Part shown: piece by piece, positions 25,246 through 34,027 of the stretch
Layout of the letters: each line of letters starts with the position of its first letter
Numbering within the stretch: position 1 is the first letter of the stretch
Notes under the pieces: model-generated
What the model was told of the DNA's origin: nothing
The model's database searches: none
Seen by the model: only the letters and a program-made list of their open reading frames with translations
Translations under genes and position numbers: made by a program
Source of the DNA: CAYQJL01 sp964612295
Lineage (GTDB): Bacteria; Eisenbacteria; RBG-16-71-46; CAIMUX01; WJJG01
DNA: 64,000 nt
Assembly (NCBI GenBank): GCA_964612295.1
Contig: CAZTDY010000004.1
Coordinates: 62,001 to 126,000, forward strand
Direction: 5' to 3'

Positions 25246-26049
25246 GTGACGGACAAGGCTCTCTACTGTGGGATCGACGTCGGCGCTGCCGCGACGAAGG
25301 TGGTGCTGATCGACGACGCAGGAAGCCTGCGCGCCCACGGGATTGAGCGCACCGGACCGGATGTCGGTCCGTTGGCAGTGCGTCTGCGCGATATTGTCCT
25401 GTCGGAATCCGGCCAGGGTGCGGCCGACCTGAGAGCCACCTGCGCAACCGGTTTCGCGCGCCAGGAAGTCGCGTGCGCCGATCAGACTCGGACCGAGATC
25501 ACCTGCCACGGTCGCGGGTGCTTGGAACATGCGCCTGGCCCGCTGACCATCATCGACATCGGGGGGCAGGACAACAAGATCATCAAGTTCGACGAGCAGG
25601 GCAAACGCCTGGGCTTCAAACTCAATCGTAAGTGCGCGGCAGGCACCGGAGCGTTTCTCGAAGAAATCGCCGCGATCCTGAGTGTCGAGTTGGGCGACCT
25701 CGATCAGCTGGCCTCCGAGTCCAGTGAGGCGGTTCGCCTGGGCAGCTTCTGCACCGTCTTTGCCAAGACGGAGATCTTGACCAACTTCCGCCGCGGAGAC
25801 CGCGTGCCCGACATTGTCGCCGGTGCATTCGAGTCGGTTGTCCGCCGCATCGTTGAGATGGATACCTTGGACGGCCCCGTCCTGCTGACCGGGGGGGTCG
25901 TGGCCCACAACCCATACATCGTAGGTATTTTCGAGCGAGTCCTTGATCGGGCAGTCAAGATTCCGCCCCAGCCCCAGTTCACCGGGGCGCTGGGAGCGGC
26001 CTTGATCGCCCGGGACGGCTGCGAGCAGACGCGGGGAGCGAAGCCTTAG
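25246..26049 (+). CDS. ATPase activator of the dehydratase/reductase (BcrAD/BadFG/HgdC family)
   Basis: This is a 267-residue ASKHA-fold ATPase that hydrolyses ATP to drive a low-potential electron from its bridging [4Fe-4S] cluster into the partner encoded upstream. Motifs: phosphate 1 GIDVGAAATKVVLID, then CATGFAR, phosphate 2 IDIGGQDNKIIKFD, the cluster cysteines in NRKCAAGTGAFLEEIA and LGSFCTVFAKTEI, and adenosine motif LLTGGVVAHNPY. Only one activator gene is present, as in HgdC or YjiL systems and unlike the BcrA/BcrD pair. The GTG at 25246 has only AAGGA at short distance. A strong AGGAGGG at 25218-25224 sits nine bases before an in-frame ATC (25234), so a non-canonical start is possible. 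Confidence 0.85.
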   Translation: MTDKALYCGIDVGAAATKVVLIDDAGSLRAHGIERTGPDVGPLAVRLRDIVLSESGQGAADLRATCATGFARQEVACADQTRTEITCHGRGCLEHAPGPLTIIDIGGQDNKIIKFDEQGKRLGFKLNRKCAAGTGAFLEEIAAILSVELGDLDQLASESSEAVRLGSFCTVFAKTEILTNFRRGDRVPDIVAGAFESVVRRIVEMDTLDGPVLLTGGVVAHNPYIVGIFERVLDRAVKIPPQPQFTGALGAALIARDGCEQTRGAKP

Positions 26050-26088
26050 CGACGGAATGACACCGGGAACATGGAGGAGGACGGCACT

Positions 26089-28170
26089 ATGCTGGATGCG
26101 TTGTTCAACCCGAAGGCGATTGCCGTCATCGGTGCGTCCAACAACCCGCTGAGTATCGGGCACATCGTGCTCAAGAACCTGATCGATCAGGGCTATCCGA
26201 ATCCGATTTATCCGATCAATCCCAAATCCCCTCTAGTCCTCGACCTGAAGGCGTACAAGTCCGTGCAAGAGGTTCCGGGCGAGGTCGATCTGGCGAACAT
26301 CGCGATCAAGAACACATTGGTGCCCATGGCCATCGAGGACTGCGGCCGCAAGGGGGTCAAGTTCGCCATCGTTCACACGGCGGGGTTCAAGGAAACCGGC
26401 GAAGAGGGCGCCGCCTTGGAGCGCCAGGTGGTCGAGATTGCCGGCAAATACGGGATGCGTGTCTATGGGCCCAACTCCCAGGGCGTGGAAAACTCTGACC
26501 CTGACGCGAAGGTCTACGCCAACTTCACCTTCACGCCCCTCGCCCCCGGCAGTATCTCCATCCTCGCTCAGAGCGGTGGTGTGGGCGAGGTGTTGCAGTT
26601 GCAGTTGTCGAAGCTGGGAGCCGGTTTCCGAATGTACGCCAGCTACGGCAACGAGTGCGACGTCTCGATGAACGAGATCCTGGAGTACTACGGAGAAGAT
26701 GAGGGAACGCGGGTCATCCTCCTCCACGTGGAGACCCTGCGTGATCCGATCGGCTTCCTGGAGATCGCCGCCCACATCACGAAGCGCAAGCCGGTTCTGG
26801 CGGTCAAGTCTGGGCGCACCCGGGAGGGGCTCACAGCGGTTTCATCACACACCGGCGCTCTGATGGAGAAGGATGTCACCAGCGATGTGATCTTCGAGAA
26901 GGCCGGTATCCAGCGGTTCACGACCCAGGAAGAAATGATCCAGACGGCCATCGCGCTCTCGACCCTGCCGGTCCCACAGGGTCCGCGGGTCGCGATGATC
27001 ACCAACACGGGCGGGCCGGCGATTCTCGCGGTCGATGAGACGATTCTGGGCGGACTGAAGATGGCCAAGCTGTCGCCCGAGACCACGAAGACGTTGCGCG
27101 AGAATCTGTACCCCGCGGCGGCGGTCGGCAATCCGGTCGACATTCTCGCCACCGCGACGCCGGAACACTACGACTTGACCATCGACGCTTTGATGCAGGA
27201 TCCAAACGTCGACTCGATCCTGATCAACTTCATCACCGCGCAGTTTGTCGACCTCGATAGTATTGCGGCGACCCTCTCCGCCTGGGGCAAGAAGGCTAGT
27301 AAGCCGCTAGCCTGCGTCATCATGACGATCCCCAAGTGGCAGGGACTGATCGACACGATTCGCGCCGGCGGCATTCCGGTGTACGAGTTCCCGGAAACCG
27401 CGGCCCGGGCCCTGATCGGCATGAGTCAATACGGCGAGCGCCTTCGGGCGCCTGCCGCCGAGTTCCCCGAGCTGAACCCCGATCGCGCCCCGGCCGCGAA
27501 GATCTTGGGTCGTTGCCCGGCAGGATACATTTCACAGGCCGACGCCTTCGCGGTCCTGGCGGCCTATGGGATCCCCGCGGCCAAGACGGTAGCGGTCACC
27601 GGCCGTGAGGATTTGCCCAAAGCCATCGACGAAGTGGGCTTCCCTCTCGTCCTCAAGGTTGATTCCCCCGACATCGTGCACAAAAGCGACGCCGGCGGTC
27701 TGACCCTGGGGATCCAGACCGAGGCCGAGCTGGCCATCGCCTACGAGGAGATGACGGCGCGTTTCCGCGCGCAGAATCCCGCGTTCATTGCGCAAGCGCA
27801 GCTCCGCCAGGGCCTGGAGATGATCATCGGGGTGAACAACACCGAGGGCGTGGCACCCATCATCATGTTTGGTCTGGGGGGAATTCTCGTGGAGGCGATC
27901 GGTGATGTGGTCTTCCGTTTGGCGCCACTGTCGAAGCAGGACGCGACGGCCATGATCGCCTCTCTCAAAGGACAGGCATTGCTTGCCGGGGTGCGTGGCC
28001 AGGCAGGCGCCGACGGGGATAGCCTGATTGACATGCTCTTGCGGATTTCTCAGTTGGCCACCGACTTCCCACGCATTGCTGAGCTGGACCTGAATCCGGT
28101 TCTCAGTTTTGGCGCGGGCAACGGATCCCAGGCGGTGGATGTCAGAATCAGATTGAATGGGCAGGATTGA
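26089..28170 (+). CDS. ADP-forming acyl-CoA synthetase (acetate-CoA ligase family, fused alpha-beta)
   Basis: This NDP-forming acyl-CoA synthetase of 693 residues interconverts acyl-CoA, ADP and phosphate with acid, CoA and ATP, so it can save energy from acyl-CoA breakdown. The CoA-binding Rossmann domain begins the protein (NPKAIAVIGASNNPLSIG). The succinyl-CoA-ligase-like domain has the catalytic histidine loop VSSHTGALMEKD, and the C-terminal ATP-grasp domain has PLVLKVDSPDIVHKSDAGG and the end motif IAELDLNPV. AUG 26089 is chosen because GGAGGAGG lies eight bases upstream; AUG 26071 lacks a site. The next gene overlaps its stop. The acyl group is unknown; acetyl, glutaryl-derived or aromatic acyl-CoA are possible. 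Confidence 0.88.
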   Translation: MLDALFNPKAIAVIGASNNPLSIGHIVLKNLIDQGYPNPIYPINPKSPLVLDLKAYKSVQEVPGEVDLANIAIKNTLVPMAIEDCGRKGVKFAIVHTAGFKETGEEGAALERQVVEIAGKYGMRVYGPNSQGVENSDPDAKVYANFTFTPLAPGSISILAQSGGVGEVLQLQLSKLGAGFRMYASYGNECDVSMNEILEYYGEDEGTRVILLHVETLRDPIGFLEIAAHITKRKPVLAVKSGRTREGLTAVSSHTGALMEKDVTSDVIFEKAGIQRFTTQEEMIQTAIALSTLPVPQGPRVAMITNTGGPAILAVDETILGGLKMAKLSPETTKTLRENLYPAAAVGNPVDILATATPEHYDLTIDALMQDPNVDSILINFITAQFVDLDSIAATLSAWGKKASKPLACVIMTIPKWQGLIDTIRAGGIPVYEFPETAARALIGMSQYGERLRAPAAEFPELNPDRAPAAKILGRCPAGYISQADAFAVLAAYGIPAAKTVAVTGREDLPKAIDEVGFPLVLKVDSPDIVHKSDAGGLTLGIQTEAELAIAYEEMTARFRAQNPAFIAQAQLRQGLEMIIGVNNTEGVAPIIMFGLGGILVEAIGDVVFRLAPLSKQDATAMIASLKGQALLAGVRGQAGADGDSLIDMLLRISQLATDFPRIAELDLNPVLSFGAGNGSQAVDVRIRLNGQD

Positions 28171-29549
28171 TGCCGATGGTTGAAACGCTGCGAACGAAAT
28201 ACGCGATTATCGGTGCCGGTACGGCCGGCATCGCGGCCACCGAGGCTCTGCGGGGAATCGACCCCCAGGGCGATCTGGTGATGATCAATGGGGAATCGGT
28301 GGCGCCCTACTGCCGTCCTTTGATTGTCGAATTGCTCACCGGCGAACGCACCCCGGATCAGATTCTGCTCCGTGAACAGGAATGGTTTGCGGATCGGCGG
28401 GTCACCCTCTTGAGCGGGGATCCGGTCGTCGGCCTGGAACCGGAAAGGAACCGGATCACCCTGGGCTCGGGACGCACGGTCAGGTGGGAGAAGCTGCTGA
28501 TCGCCACCGGCGCCCAGCCGGCGCGCCCGCCGATTACGGGCCTATCGTCGGTTCCCGTGCTCTCCCTGAGTTGCCAGGAGGATGTCGCGAAGCTGCGGCC
28601 GTTCTGCCGGCCGGGCGCCAAGGCCCTCCTGGTGGGTATTGGGCTCATTGGACTCCAGGCGATGAGCGCCCTCGAAGAACTGGGCGTCACCGTCGTGGCT
28701 ATCGAAGCCCGCTCCAGGGTCCTGCCGATGATCCTCGATACCGAAGCCGCGAGCCTGGCGCAGGACCGGCTGGAGAAAAACGCAATCGACGTGCGGGTGT
28801 CCACGAAACTCAAGAGCGTCAGCTGCGGAGCCGGCGATGGACGCGGCTACGTGGCCGAGACTGAAGCCGGCGAAGAGATCGGCTTCGACTTCCTCGTCCT
28901 GGCGACGGGTATGCAACCGGACCTCTCGCTGCTCAACGGTGCGGGCATCATGAGTGAGCGGGGCATCATCGTGAACGAACGCATGGCGACCAATGTGGCC
29001 GATGTCTATGCCGCCGGAGATGTCACCCAGTATCACAACTGGATCGATGGGCGAGCGGAGGTCCATGCCCATTGGGTTAACGCCTCCCATCAGGGTCGCA
29101 TCGCGGGTGTTCACCTGGCCGGCGGTCAGACGGAACCGTATGCGCCCCTCTTCCTGAACTCTCTACGAGTCTTCGGCCTCCCGATCATCACCATGGGCGC
29201 CAGCCGGGTCGACAATCCGAAGGGCGCCGACGTGCACGTCGCGCGGAACCTGAGCCGGCCGACCTACACGCGTCTGGTGGTGCGCCAAGGCAAACTGATC
29301 GCCGCGACCTTCGTGGGCGACGTGGAACGCGCCGGCGTATTCCAGCACCTGATGCGTGAACAGGTCGAGGTGGCTGGCGTCGCCGCCTCCTTGCTCTCCC
29401 ACGATCGCACGGCCGTGGAGTTCCTACGCGAGATGCACCAGGAGAGTATCGAGGGCGAGGTGGACTGGCCGAGGTCGATGGATCTCATCCAACGCTATCG
29501 AAAGGACCATGGCCACACGCGCTGGGGGCGGAAGGCGAAGCATGAGTAG
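28170..29549 (+). CDS. FAD-dependent pyridine-nucleotide oxidoreductase (AorC-like)
   Basis: This is a flavoprotein of about 459 residues. The FAD-binding start is YAIIGAGTAGIAATEAL, the NAD(P)-binding motif is ALLVGIGLIGLQAMSALEELG, and the second FAD motif is ADVYAAGDVTQY. It belongs to the nitrite-reductase/rubredoxin-reductase-like group without redox cysteines. The context decides the role: the next two genes are a tungsten oxidoreductase and a multi-cluster ferredoxin, an arrangement matching the AorC-AorB-AorA parts of NAD-linked aldehyde:ferredoxin oxidoreductases. It would pass electrons between the ferredoxin and NAD. The AUG at 28170 overlaps the preceding TGA (TGATG), and its own end overlaps the next start by 8 bases. 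Confidence 0.82.
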   Translation: MPMVETLRTKYAIIGAGTAGIAATEALRGIDPQGDLVMINGESVAPYCRPLIVELLTGERTPDQILLREQEWFADRRVTLLSGDPVVGLEPERNRITLGSGRTVRWEKLLIATGAQPARPPITGLSSVPVLSLSCQEDVAKLRPFCRPGAKALLVGIGLIGLQAMSALEELGVTVVAIEARSRVLPMILDTEAASLAQDRLEKNAIDVRVSTKLKSVSCGAGDGRGYVAETEAGEEIGFDFLVLATGMQPDLSLLNGAGIMSERGIIVNERMATNVADVYAAGDVTQYHNWIDGRAEVHAHWVNASHQGRIAGVHLAGGQTEPYAPLFLNSLRVFGLPIITMGASRVDNPKGADVHVARNLSRPTYTRLVVRQGKLIAATFVGDVERAGVFQHLMREQVEVAGVAASLLSHDRTAVEFLREMHQESIEGEVDWPRSMDLIQRYRKDHGHTRWGRKAKHE

Positions 29550-31413
29550 CTCAATCGGACAGATGCGGTCACGGGCCGCAACCGTAGACCTCTCCTCCGG
29601 AAAGGTCCGCTATGAGGACGCGCCGCCGGAGGTGGTCCGCAGCTATCTGGGCGGCCGCGGATTGAATGTCGCCTACCTGCATCGATTGCTCAGCCCGGGC
29701 GTCGATCCGCTCTCTCCGGAGAATATCCTGATCATCGGTGCCGGTGCGCTCACCGGAACCGGTTGTCCGAACTCGAGCCGGTTCAACGTTACCACCAAGT
29801 CGCCGGAGTCGAACATCCTCGGAGATGCCAATTGCGGAGGGTTCTTTGGGCCCCAGCTGCGCTATTCGGGCATCGATCGGGTGATCCTCCAGGGACGGGC
29901 CCCCCATCCGGTCGTCCTCGTCGTATCAGGCGGTGAGGTGCGGATCGTGGACGGACGTGCCTACTGGGGCATGGATGTCGATGAGGTCCAGACTACGCTC
30001 CAACGCGATATCGGTCCCGAGGCAGAAGTCATCTGCATCGGTCCGGCCGGTGAGAAGCTCGTTCGGTTCGCCTGTATCATGACCGGAATCAAGAACGCCG
30101 CCGCCCGCGGAGGCATGGGCGCGGTGATGGGCAGCAAGAATGTCAAAGCGATCGTGGCCACCGGCGGAGGCGGACTCGAGATCGCTGACGGGGACGGCTT
30201 CCTCGAGCTCAGCGCTCAGCTATCGGACTATCTGGTGGATTCATCGATCGTCAAAGTGCTGGGCCGCGTGGGCACGCCCCTGCTCTACGAGGTGAGCAAC
30301 CATCTGGGCGCCATTCGCACCCGCAACAGCCAGGACAGTTCCTTCGAGAGCACGCTCGACGCTGAAGTCATTCATGAACATGTCACCAAGATGATCTCCT
30401 GCCACTCCTGCGTCGTCCACTGCCGCCATCGCCACACCGAACACGGCGAGGGGCCGGAGTACACCACGATCGGGTTGCTGGGCGCCAACCTGGGCATCGG
30501 GGATACGGCCGAGGTCATCCGCCTCAACGATCTGGTCAATCGCCTGGGGTTGGATGTCTCATCGACCGGTGGGATCCTCTCCTGGGTGATGGAGCTGTAT
30601 CAGCGGGGCATCATCGATGACCGCCTGACCGGCGAACCGCTGCGCTTCGGTGACTACGATCTGGCCGTCCGCCTCATCGAGGCGACTGCGAGCCGGACGG
30701 GATTCGGCGATCTGCTCGCGGAGAGCAGCCAGGCAGCGGAGCGGTTGGGCGATCCCAAGCGAGACTATCTGACCGCGATCAAGGGATTGCCTCAGTCGGA
30801 CCCGCATGACTGCCGCTATATCAAAGCGTTTGCCCTCGGCATCGCCACCGCTTCCCGCGGGGCCGATCATCTGCGCAGCCGACCAACGCTCGAGGTGTTC
30901 GACCTTCCTCCGGAACTGTTGCGCGAGATCTACGGGACCGATGTCGATCGTGATCCCACGTCCTACAACACGAAAGAGATCGTGGTCGCCACCCACGAGA
31001 CCATCTACGCGGTGATCGATGCGGTGGGAATCTGCAAGTTCGTGTGTCACGGCTTTAACAGCCCGCGTCTGCTCAAGTATGAACACTTTGCACAGCTCCT
31101 CGAGAAAGCCTTCGGGGTCGATTACACCGTGGACGAGCTGAAAGCGCTGGGCCAACGCATCGTCGACCTCGAACGGAGCTTCATCAACCGGGAGGGGGTG
31201 CGCCGCCCGGACGACACCCTGCCACGTCGCTACTTCGAAGAACCTCTCCCCCACGGTGTCGCCCGCGGGCATCGTATTGAGCGCGACAAGTTCTTCGCCA
31301 TGCTTGATCGCTACTACCGCCTGCGGCGCTGGAACGAGGACGGCACCGTTCCCGACGGGAGGGTCGCCGAACTCGTCGCACCCTGGGCATCGGTTCCGGA
31401 GGATCGGTCATGA
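29542..31413 (+). CDS. Tungsten-dependent aldehyde:ferredoxin oxidoreductase family protein (AorB/BamB paralogue)
   Basis: This is a 623-residue AOR-family enzyme. The N-terminal pterin-binding domain shows RSYLGGRGLNVAYLHRLL, PENILIIGAGALTGTGCPNSS and AARGGMGAVMGSKNVKAI. The [4Fe-4S] cluster cysteines are in ISCHSCVVHCRHRH, with the distal ligand in DAVGICKFVCHGFN. The protein is clearly different from the BamB encoded at 50.7-52.7 kb, so the window encodes two tungsten enzymes. With the flavoprotein before it and the ferredoxin after it, it forms an AorABC-like module that could oxidise aldehydes or reduce acids; a reductase of CoA thioesters cannot be excluded. Start and stop both overlap neighbours, showing translational coupling. 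Confidence 0.85.
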   Translation: MSSSIGQMRSRAATVDLSSGKVRYEDAPPEVVRSYLGGRGLNVAYLHRLLSPGVDPLSPENILIIGAGALTGTGCPNSSRFNVTTKSPESNILGDANCGGFFGPQLRYSGIDRVILQGRAPHPVVLVVSGGEVRIVDGRAYWGMDVDEVQTTLQRDIGPEAEVICIGPAGEKLVRFACIMTGIKNAAARGGMGAVMGSKNVKAIVATGGGGLEIADGDGFLELSAQLSDYLVDSSIVKVLGRVGTPLLYEVSNHLGAIRTRNSQDSSFESTLDAEVIHEHVTKMISCHSCVVHCRHRHTEHGEGPEYTTIGLLGANLGIGDTAEVIRLNDLVNRLGLDVSSTGGILSWVMELYQRGIIDDRLTGEPLRFGDYDLAVRLIEATASRTGFGDLLAESSQAAERLGDPKRDYLTAIKGLPQSDPHDCRYIKAFALGIATASRGADHLRSRPTLEVFDLPPELLREIYGTDVDRDPTSYNTKEIVVATHETIYAVIDAVGICKFVCHGFNSPRLLKYEHFAQLLEKAFGVDYTVDELKALGQRIVDLERSFINREGVRRPDDTLPRRYFEEPLPHGVARGHRIERDKFFAMLDRYYRLRRWNEDGTVPDGRVAELVAPWASVPEDRS

Positions 31414-31832
31414 GGCGTATCTACACGAATCATGAACTCTGCTCGGGATGTCGGGCCTGCAGTGTCGCCTGCAATATCGTCCATCGAGGCGCCGCCGGCC
31501 ATGCCCGGAGCGCCATCCGGATCGTGCGTGATCCGCGTGCCGGGTACGAATTCCAGGCCGTTTGCCGGATCTGTGAGGACCCTGCCTGCGTCGCCGCCTG
31601 CATGGCGACGGCACTCACTCGCGACCCGGAGAGTGGGCGGGTTCTGCTGGATCATGATCGCTGCATCGGCTGCTGGATGTGCGTCATGGTTTGCCCGCAC
31701 CAGGGCATCCATCCCGATCCGAAGGCTCACAAGGCCATTCTGTGTGATCAGTGCACCGACCGAGAGGTGCCAGCCTGCGTGGCCGCCTGTGCCACTGCGG
31801 CGATCGCGTTTATCGCTGACGACGAGGAGTAA
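31410..31832 (+). CDS. Ferredoxin-type protein with four [4Fe-4S] clusters (AorA/BamC-like)
   Basis: This 140-residue protein of the DmsB/HycB-type electron-transfer group carries four cysteine sets: ELCSGCRACSVACNIVH, VCRICEDPACVAACM, RCIGCWMCVMVCP and CDQCTDREVPACVAAC. This is the usual pattern for four cubane clusters. It overlaps the tungsten-enzyme gene by 4 bases (ATGA) and should be its electron-carrying small subunit, relaying to the flavoprotein encoded upstream. It is shorter than the bam-operon BamC (181 residues) and lacks that protein's acidic tail. Confidence 0.87.
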   Translation: MRRIYTNHELCSGCRACSVACNIVHRGAAGHARSAIRIVRDPRAGYEFQAVCRICEDPACVAACMATALTRDPESGRVLLDHDRCIGCWMCVMVCPHQGIHPDPKAHKAILCDQCTDREVPACVAACATAAIAFIADDEE

Positions 31833-31859
31833 CTGAAACCCGAAACCGCGGAGGTTGCC

Positions 31860-32858
31860 ATGCCGGAGAAGAAAGTCACCGTGGGTACGATTGGGGCGGG
31901 CGCCGTGGGTACTGTGATGTCTGCTTGCCTTGCCAAAGCCGGTGCCGACGTCTATGTGGCCGACCTTCCGGAGCGCCTTGCCCAGGTGACCGCAGACGGA
32001 CTCCAGGTCCGCGGGGTGGGAATGGAGCTGGATGAGCGGGTCCACACAGTGGACTCGATCCATGCTCTCGAAGACGTCGACCCCGACTTCATCATCATTG
32101 CCACCAAGGCCTACGTGCTCAAGTCCATCCTGCCTGCGGTTGCACGAGTCACCGGGGATGACTGCCTGGTGATCAGCGCGGAGAACGGGATCGGTACCGA
32201 GGATGAACTCGCTCGCCACGTGCCGGCCCGCAATGCAGCTCGAATGGTGGTCAACTACGCTGGCCATATCGAGAAGAACGGTGTTGCACAGTTGATCTGG
32301 TTCAATCCCCCGAACGTCTTGGGGTCGCTCCAGGAGGCCCGCGATCCCCGTTTGGAGCGGTTGGTCAAGATCCTCTGCAGCACACAACTGACCTGCGAGG
32401 TCGTTGACTCGACCACGATCAAGGCCCGCGCATTCCTCAAGACGATCTTGACCTCATCGCTGATGCCGCTCTGCGCCGTGATGGGCCTGACGATGAGCGA
32501 GGCGATGCAGGGCAAGATGACCCGTCAGATCGCCGGAGATCTCGTGCGCGAGGGACTGGCGGTCGCAAAGCGGTTCGGCTACGACTACGGCGAGGGCATC
32601 TGGGAGAAATGTATGGGCTACCTCGATAAGGGAGGGAGCCATCATCCTTCGATGTCGTTGGACCTGTGGAACAAGCGTCCCACGGAAATCGACTACATCA
32701 ATGCAAAGATCCTCGAGATCGGGCGAGACTACGGAGACATCGATCTGGAGGTCAACCGGATCATGACCAGCCTCTTGATGACGCTCGAGGTGCGCAACGG
32801 GACACGCAGCCCCGAAGAGTTTCCGGAATTCCTACGCCCCCGCGAATCGGTGACCTGA
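31860..32858 (+). CDS. Ketopantoate reductase-family (ApbA/PanE) NAD(P)H dehydrogenase
   Basis: This is a 332-residue protein. The dinucleotide motif is VGTIGAGAVGTVMSACLAKAG, followed by DFIIIATKAYVL and ISAENGIGTEDELARHVP, where the family's NG(I/V) motif contacts the cofactor. The C-terminal helical domain (KARAFLKTILTSSLMPLCAVM) fits ApbA. No other pantothenate genes are nearby and the surrounding genes are catabolic, so it may reduce or oxidise a 2-oxo/2-hydroxy acid of the pathway and not ketopantoate itself. AUG 31860 has GGAGG six bases upstream. It stands between the ferredoxin and the alcohol dehydrogenase genes. Confidence 0.8.
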   Translation: MPEKKVTVGTIGAGAVGTVMSACLAKAGADVYVADLPERLAQVTADGLQVRGVGMELDERVHTVDSIHALEDVDPDFIIIATKAYVLKSILPAVARVTGDDCLVISAENGIGTEDELARHVPARNAARMVVNYAGHIEKNGVAQLIWFNPPNVLGSLQEARDPRLERLVKILCSTQLTCEVVDSTTIKARAFLKTILTSSLMPLCAVMGLTMSEAMQGKMTRQIAGDLVREGLAVAKRFGYDYGEGIWEKCMGYLDKGGSHHPSMSLDLWNKRPTEIDYINAKILEIGRDYGDIDLEVNRIMTSLLMTLEVRNGTRSPEEFPEFLRPRESVT

Positions 32859-32931
32859 GCCGGCCACTCCGGCTGATCAATGATAGATGGGGAGTCGTCA
32901 CACTTGCTGAGGAGCAGAGGAGGAAAGGCCA

Positions 32932-33978
32932 GTGATTCCCGAGAAGATGACCGCCGCCGTTCTGCACGGACCCAAAGAACTGAAGATCGAAGAGGTGGAT
33001 TGCCCGCAACCCGGCGCCGGCGAGGTGCTCGTTGAGGTTGCCGCCAACGGCTTGTGTCACACCGATGTGACCTACTATGCCGCGCACATTCCGGAGAAGA
33101 TGCGCATCTACCCGCTGATCCTGGGACACGAGGCGGCTGGAAAGGTCGTCGCCCTGGGGGATGGGGCGACCGGATTGGACGTCGGCGACAGCGTTCTGAT
33201 GCCCCCGGTCTATGGATGCGGCGAATGCCCCAGCTGCACCAGCGGTGAAGACAATCTCTGTCCCAAATCGAACATGCTCGGCGGCACGCGGCATGGTGCC
33301 TACGCCCAGTACGTCGCGCTGCCGGCCAAGTACGCCTTCAAAATGAACCTCAGCGTTGCGCTGGACAAGGCCTGCGTCGCGGCCGACGCGGTCTCGACGG
33401 TCTACTACGCGCTGAAGGAACGCGTCGGGATGAAGGCGGGCGATTCCGTGGCAGTCTTTGGAGCCGGCGGCCTCGGGTTGGCCGCGCTCAATGTGGCCCG
33501 CGAGCTGGGAGCAGCAAAGCTATATGCGGTCGATGTGCGCGAGGACAGCCTGGCCGCGGCGAGTAAGCTCGGCGCCGAGGTAATCAATGCCACGGGGAAG
33601 GAGAAAATCTTCAAAGACCTGAAGAAACTCTCCGGAGACGGCATTCGCATCGCGCTCGATTGCGTCGGAATGGGCAGCACCATTGCCGAGGCGTTCGGAA
33701 CCGTCTGCAAAGGCGGCGAGGTGGCGGTCATCGGCTTCACCCTCGAGAAGGTGACGCTGAGCGCCGGTACCTTCATGGGCCTTCAGAAACGGGTCGGAGG
33801 CTCGTGGGGTTGTCCCACCCGCCTCTTCCCAGAGGTCGTCAAGCTCCTCGAGGGCGGCGGCATCGAATTCGATACGCTGGTGAGTCGCTACTACGATCTG
33901 GCGGAGGTCGAACAGGCCTTCCAGGACCTCGAGGCGGGACAGATCGTAGGCCGCGCTGTCATCCGCATCCCACACTAG
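32932..33978 (+). CDS. Zinc alcohol dehydrogenase, candidate 6-hydroxycyclohex-1-ene-1-carbonyl-CoA dehydrogenase (Had)
   Basis: This is a 348-residue MDR-family enzyme. Catalytic-zinc residues lie in ANGLCHTDVTYY and LGHEAAGKV, the structural zinc in YGCGECPSCTSGEDNLCP, and the cofactor motif is VAVFGAGGLGLAALNVARELG. Had oxidises the hydroxy-cyclohexene-CoA to the substrate of Oah; the size and the presence of Oah and bam genes in the window make that role attractive, but the MDR family is broad. The GTG at 32932 follows GAGGAGGAAAGG. An SDR gene lies 50 bases downstream. Confidence 0.75.
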   Translation: MIPEKMTAAVLHGPKELKIEEVDCPQPGAGEVLVEVAANGLCHTDVTYYAAHIPEKMRIYPLILGHEAAGKVVALGDGATGLDVGDSVLMPPVYGCGECPSCTSGEDNLCPKSNMLGGTRHGAYAQYVALPAKYAFKMNLSVALDKACVAADAVSTVYYALKERVGMKAGDSVAVFGAGGLGLAALNVARELGAAKLYAVDVREDSLAAASKLGAEVINATGKEKIFKDLKKLSGDGIRIALDCVGMGSTIAEAFGTVCKGGEVAVIGFTLEKVTLSAGTFMGLQKRVGGSWGCPTRLFPEVVKLLEGGGIEFDTLVSRYYDLAEVEQAFQDLEAGQIVGRAVIRIPH

Positions 33979-34027
33979 GGCGGCGGAGGTGAACGGGCAG
34001 GTGAAGGAACCAAGGGGAGGAAGTGCG

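Noticed and set aside
29542..31413. Calling the AOR-family protein a second BamB
   Set aside because: It is shorter, lacks the BamB-specific segments around the distal cluster ligand, and is coupled to an AorC-like flavoprotein instead of HdrA/HdrD-type subunits.
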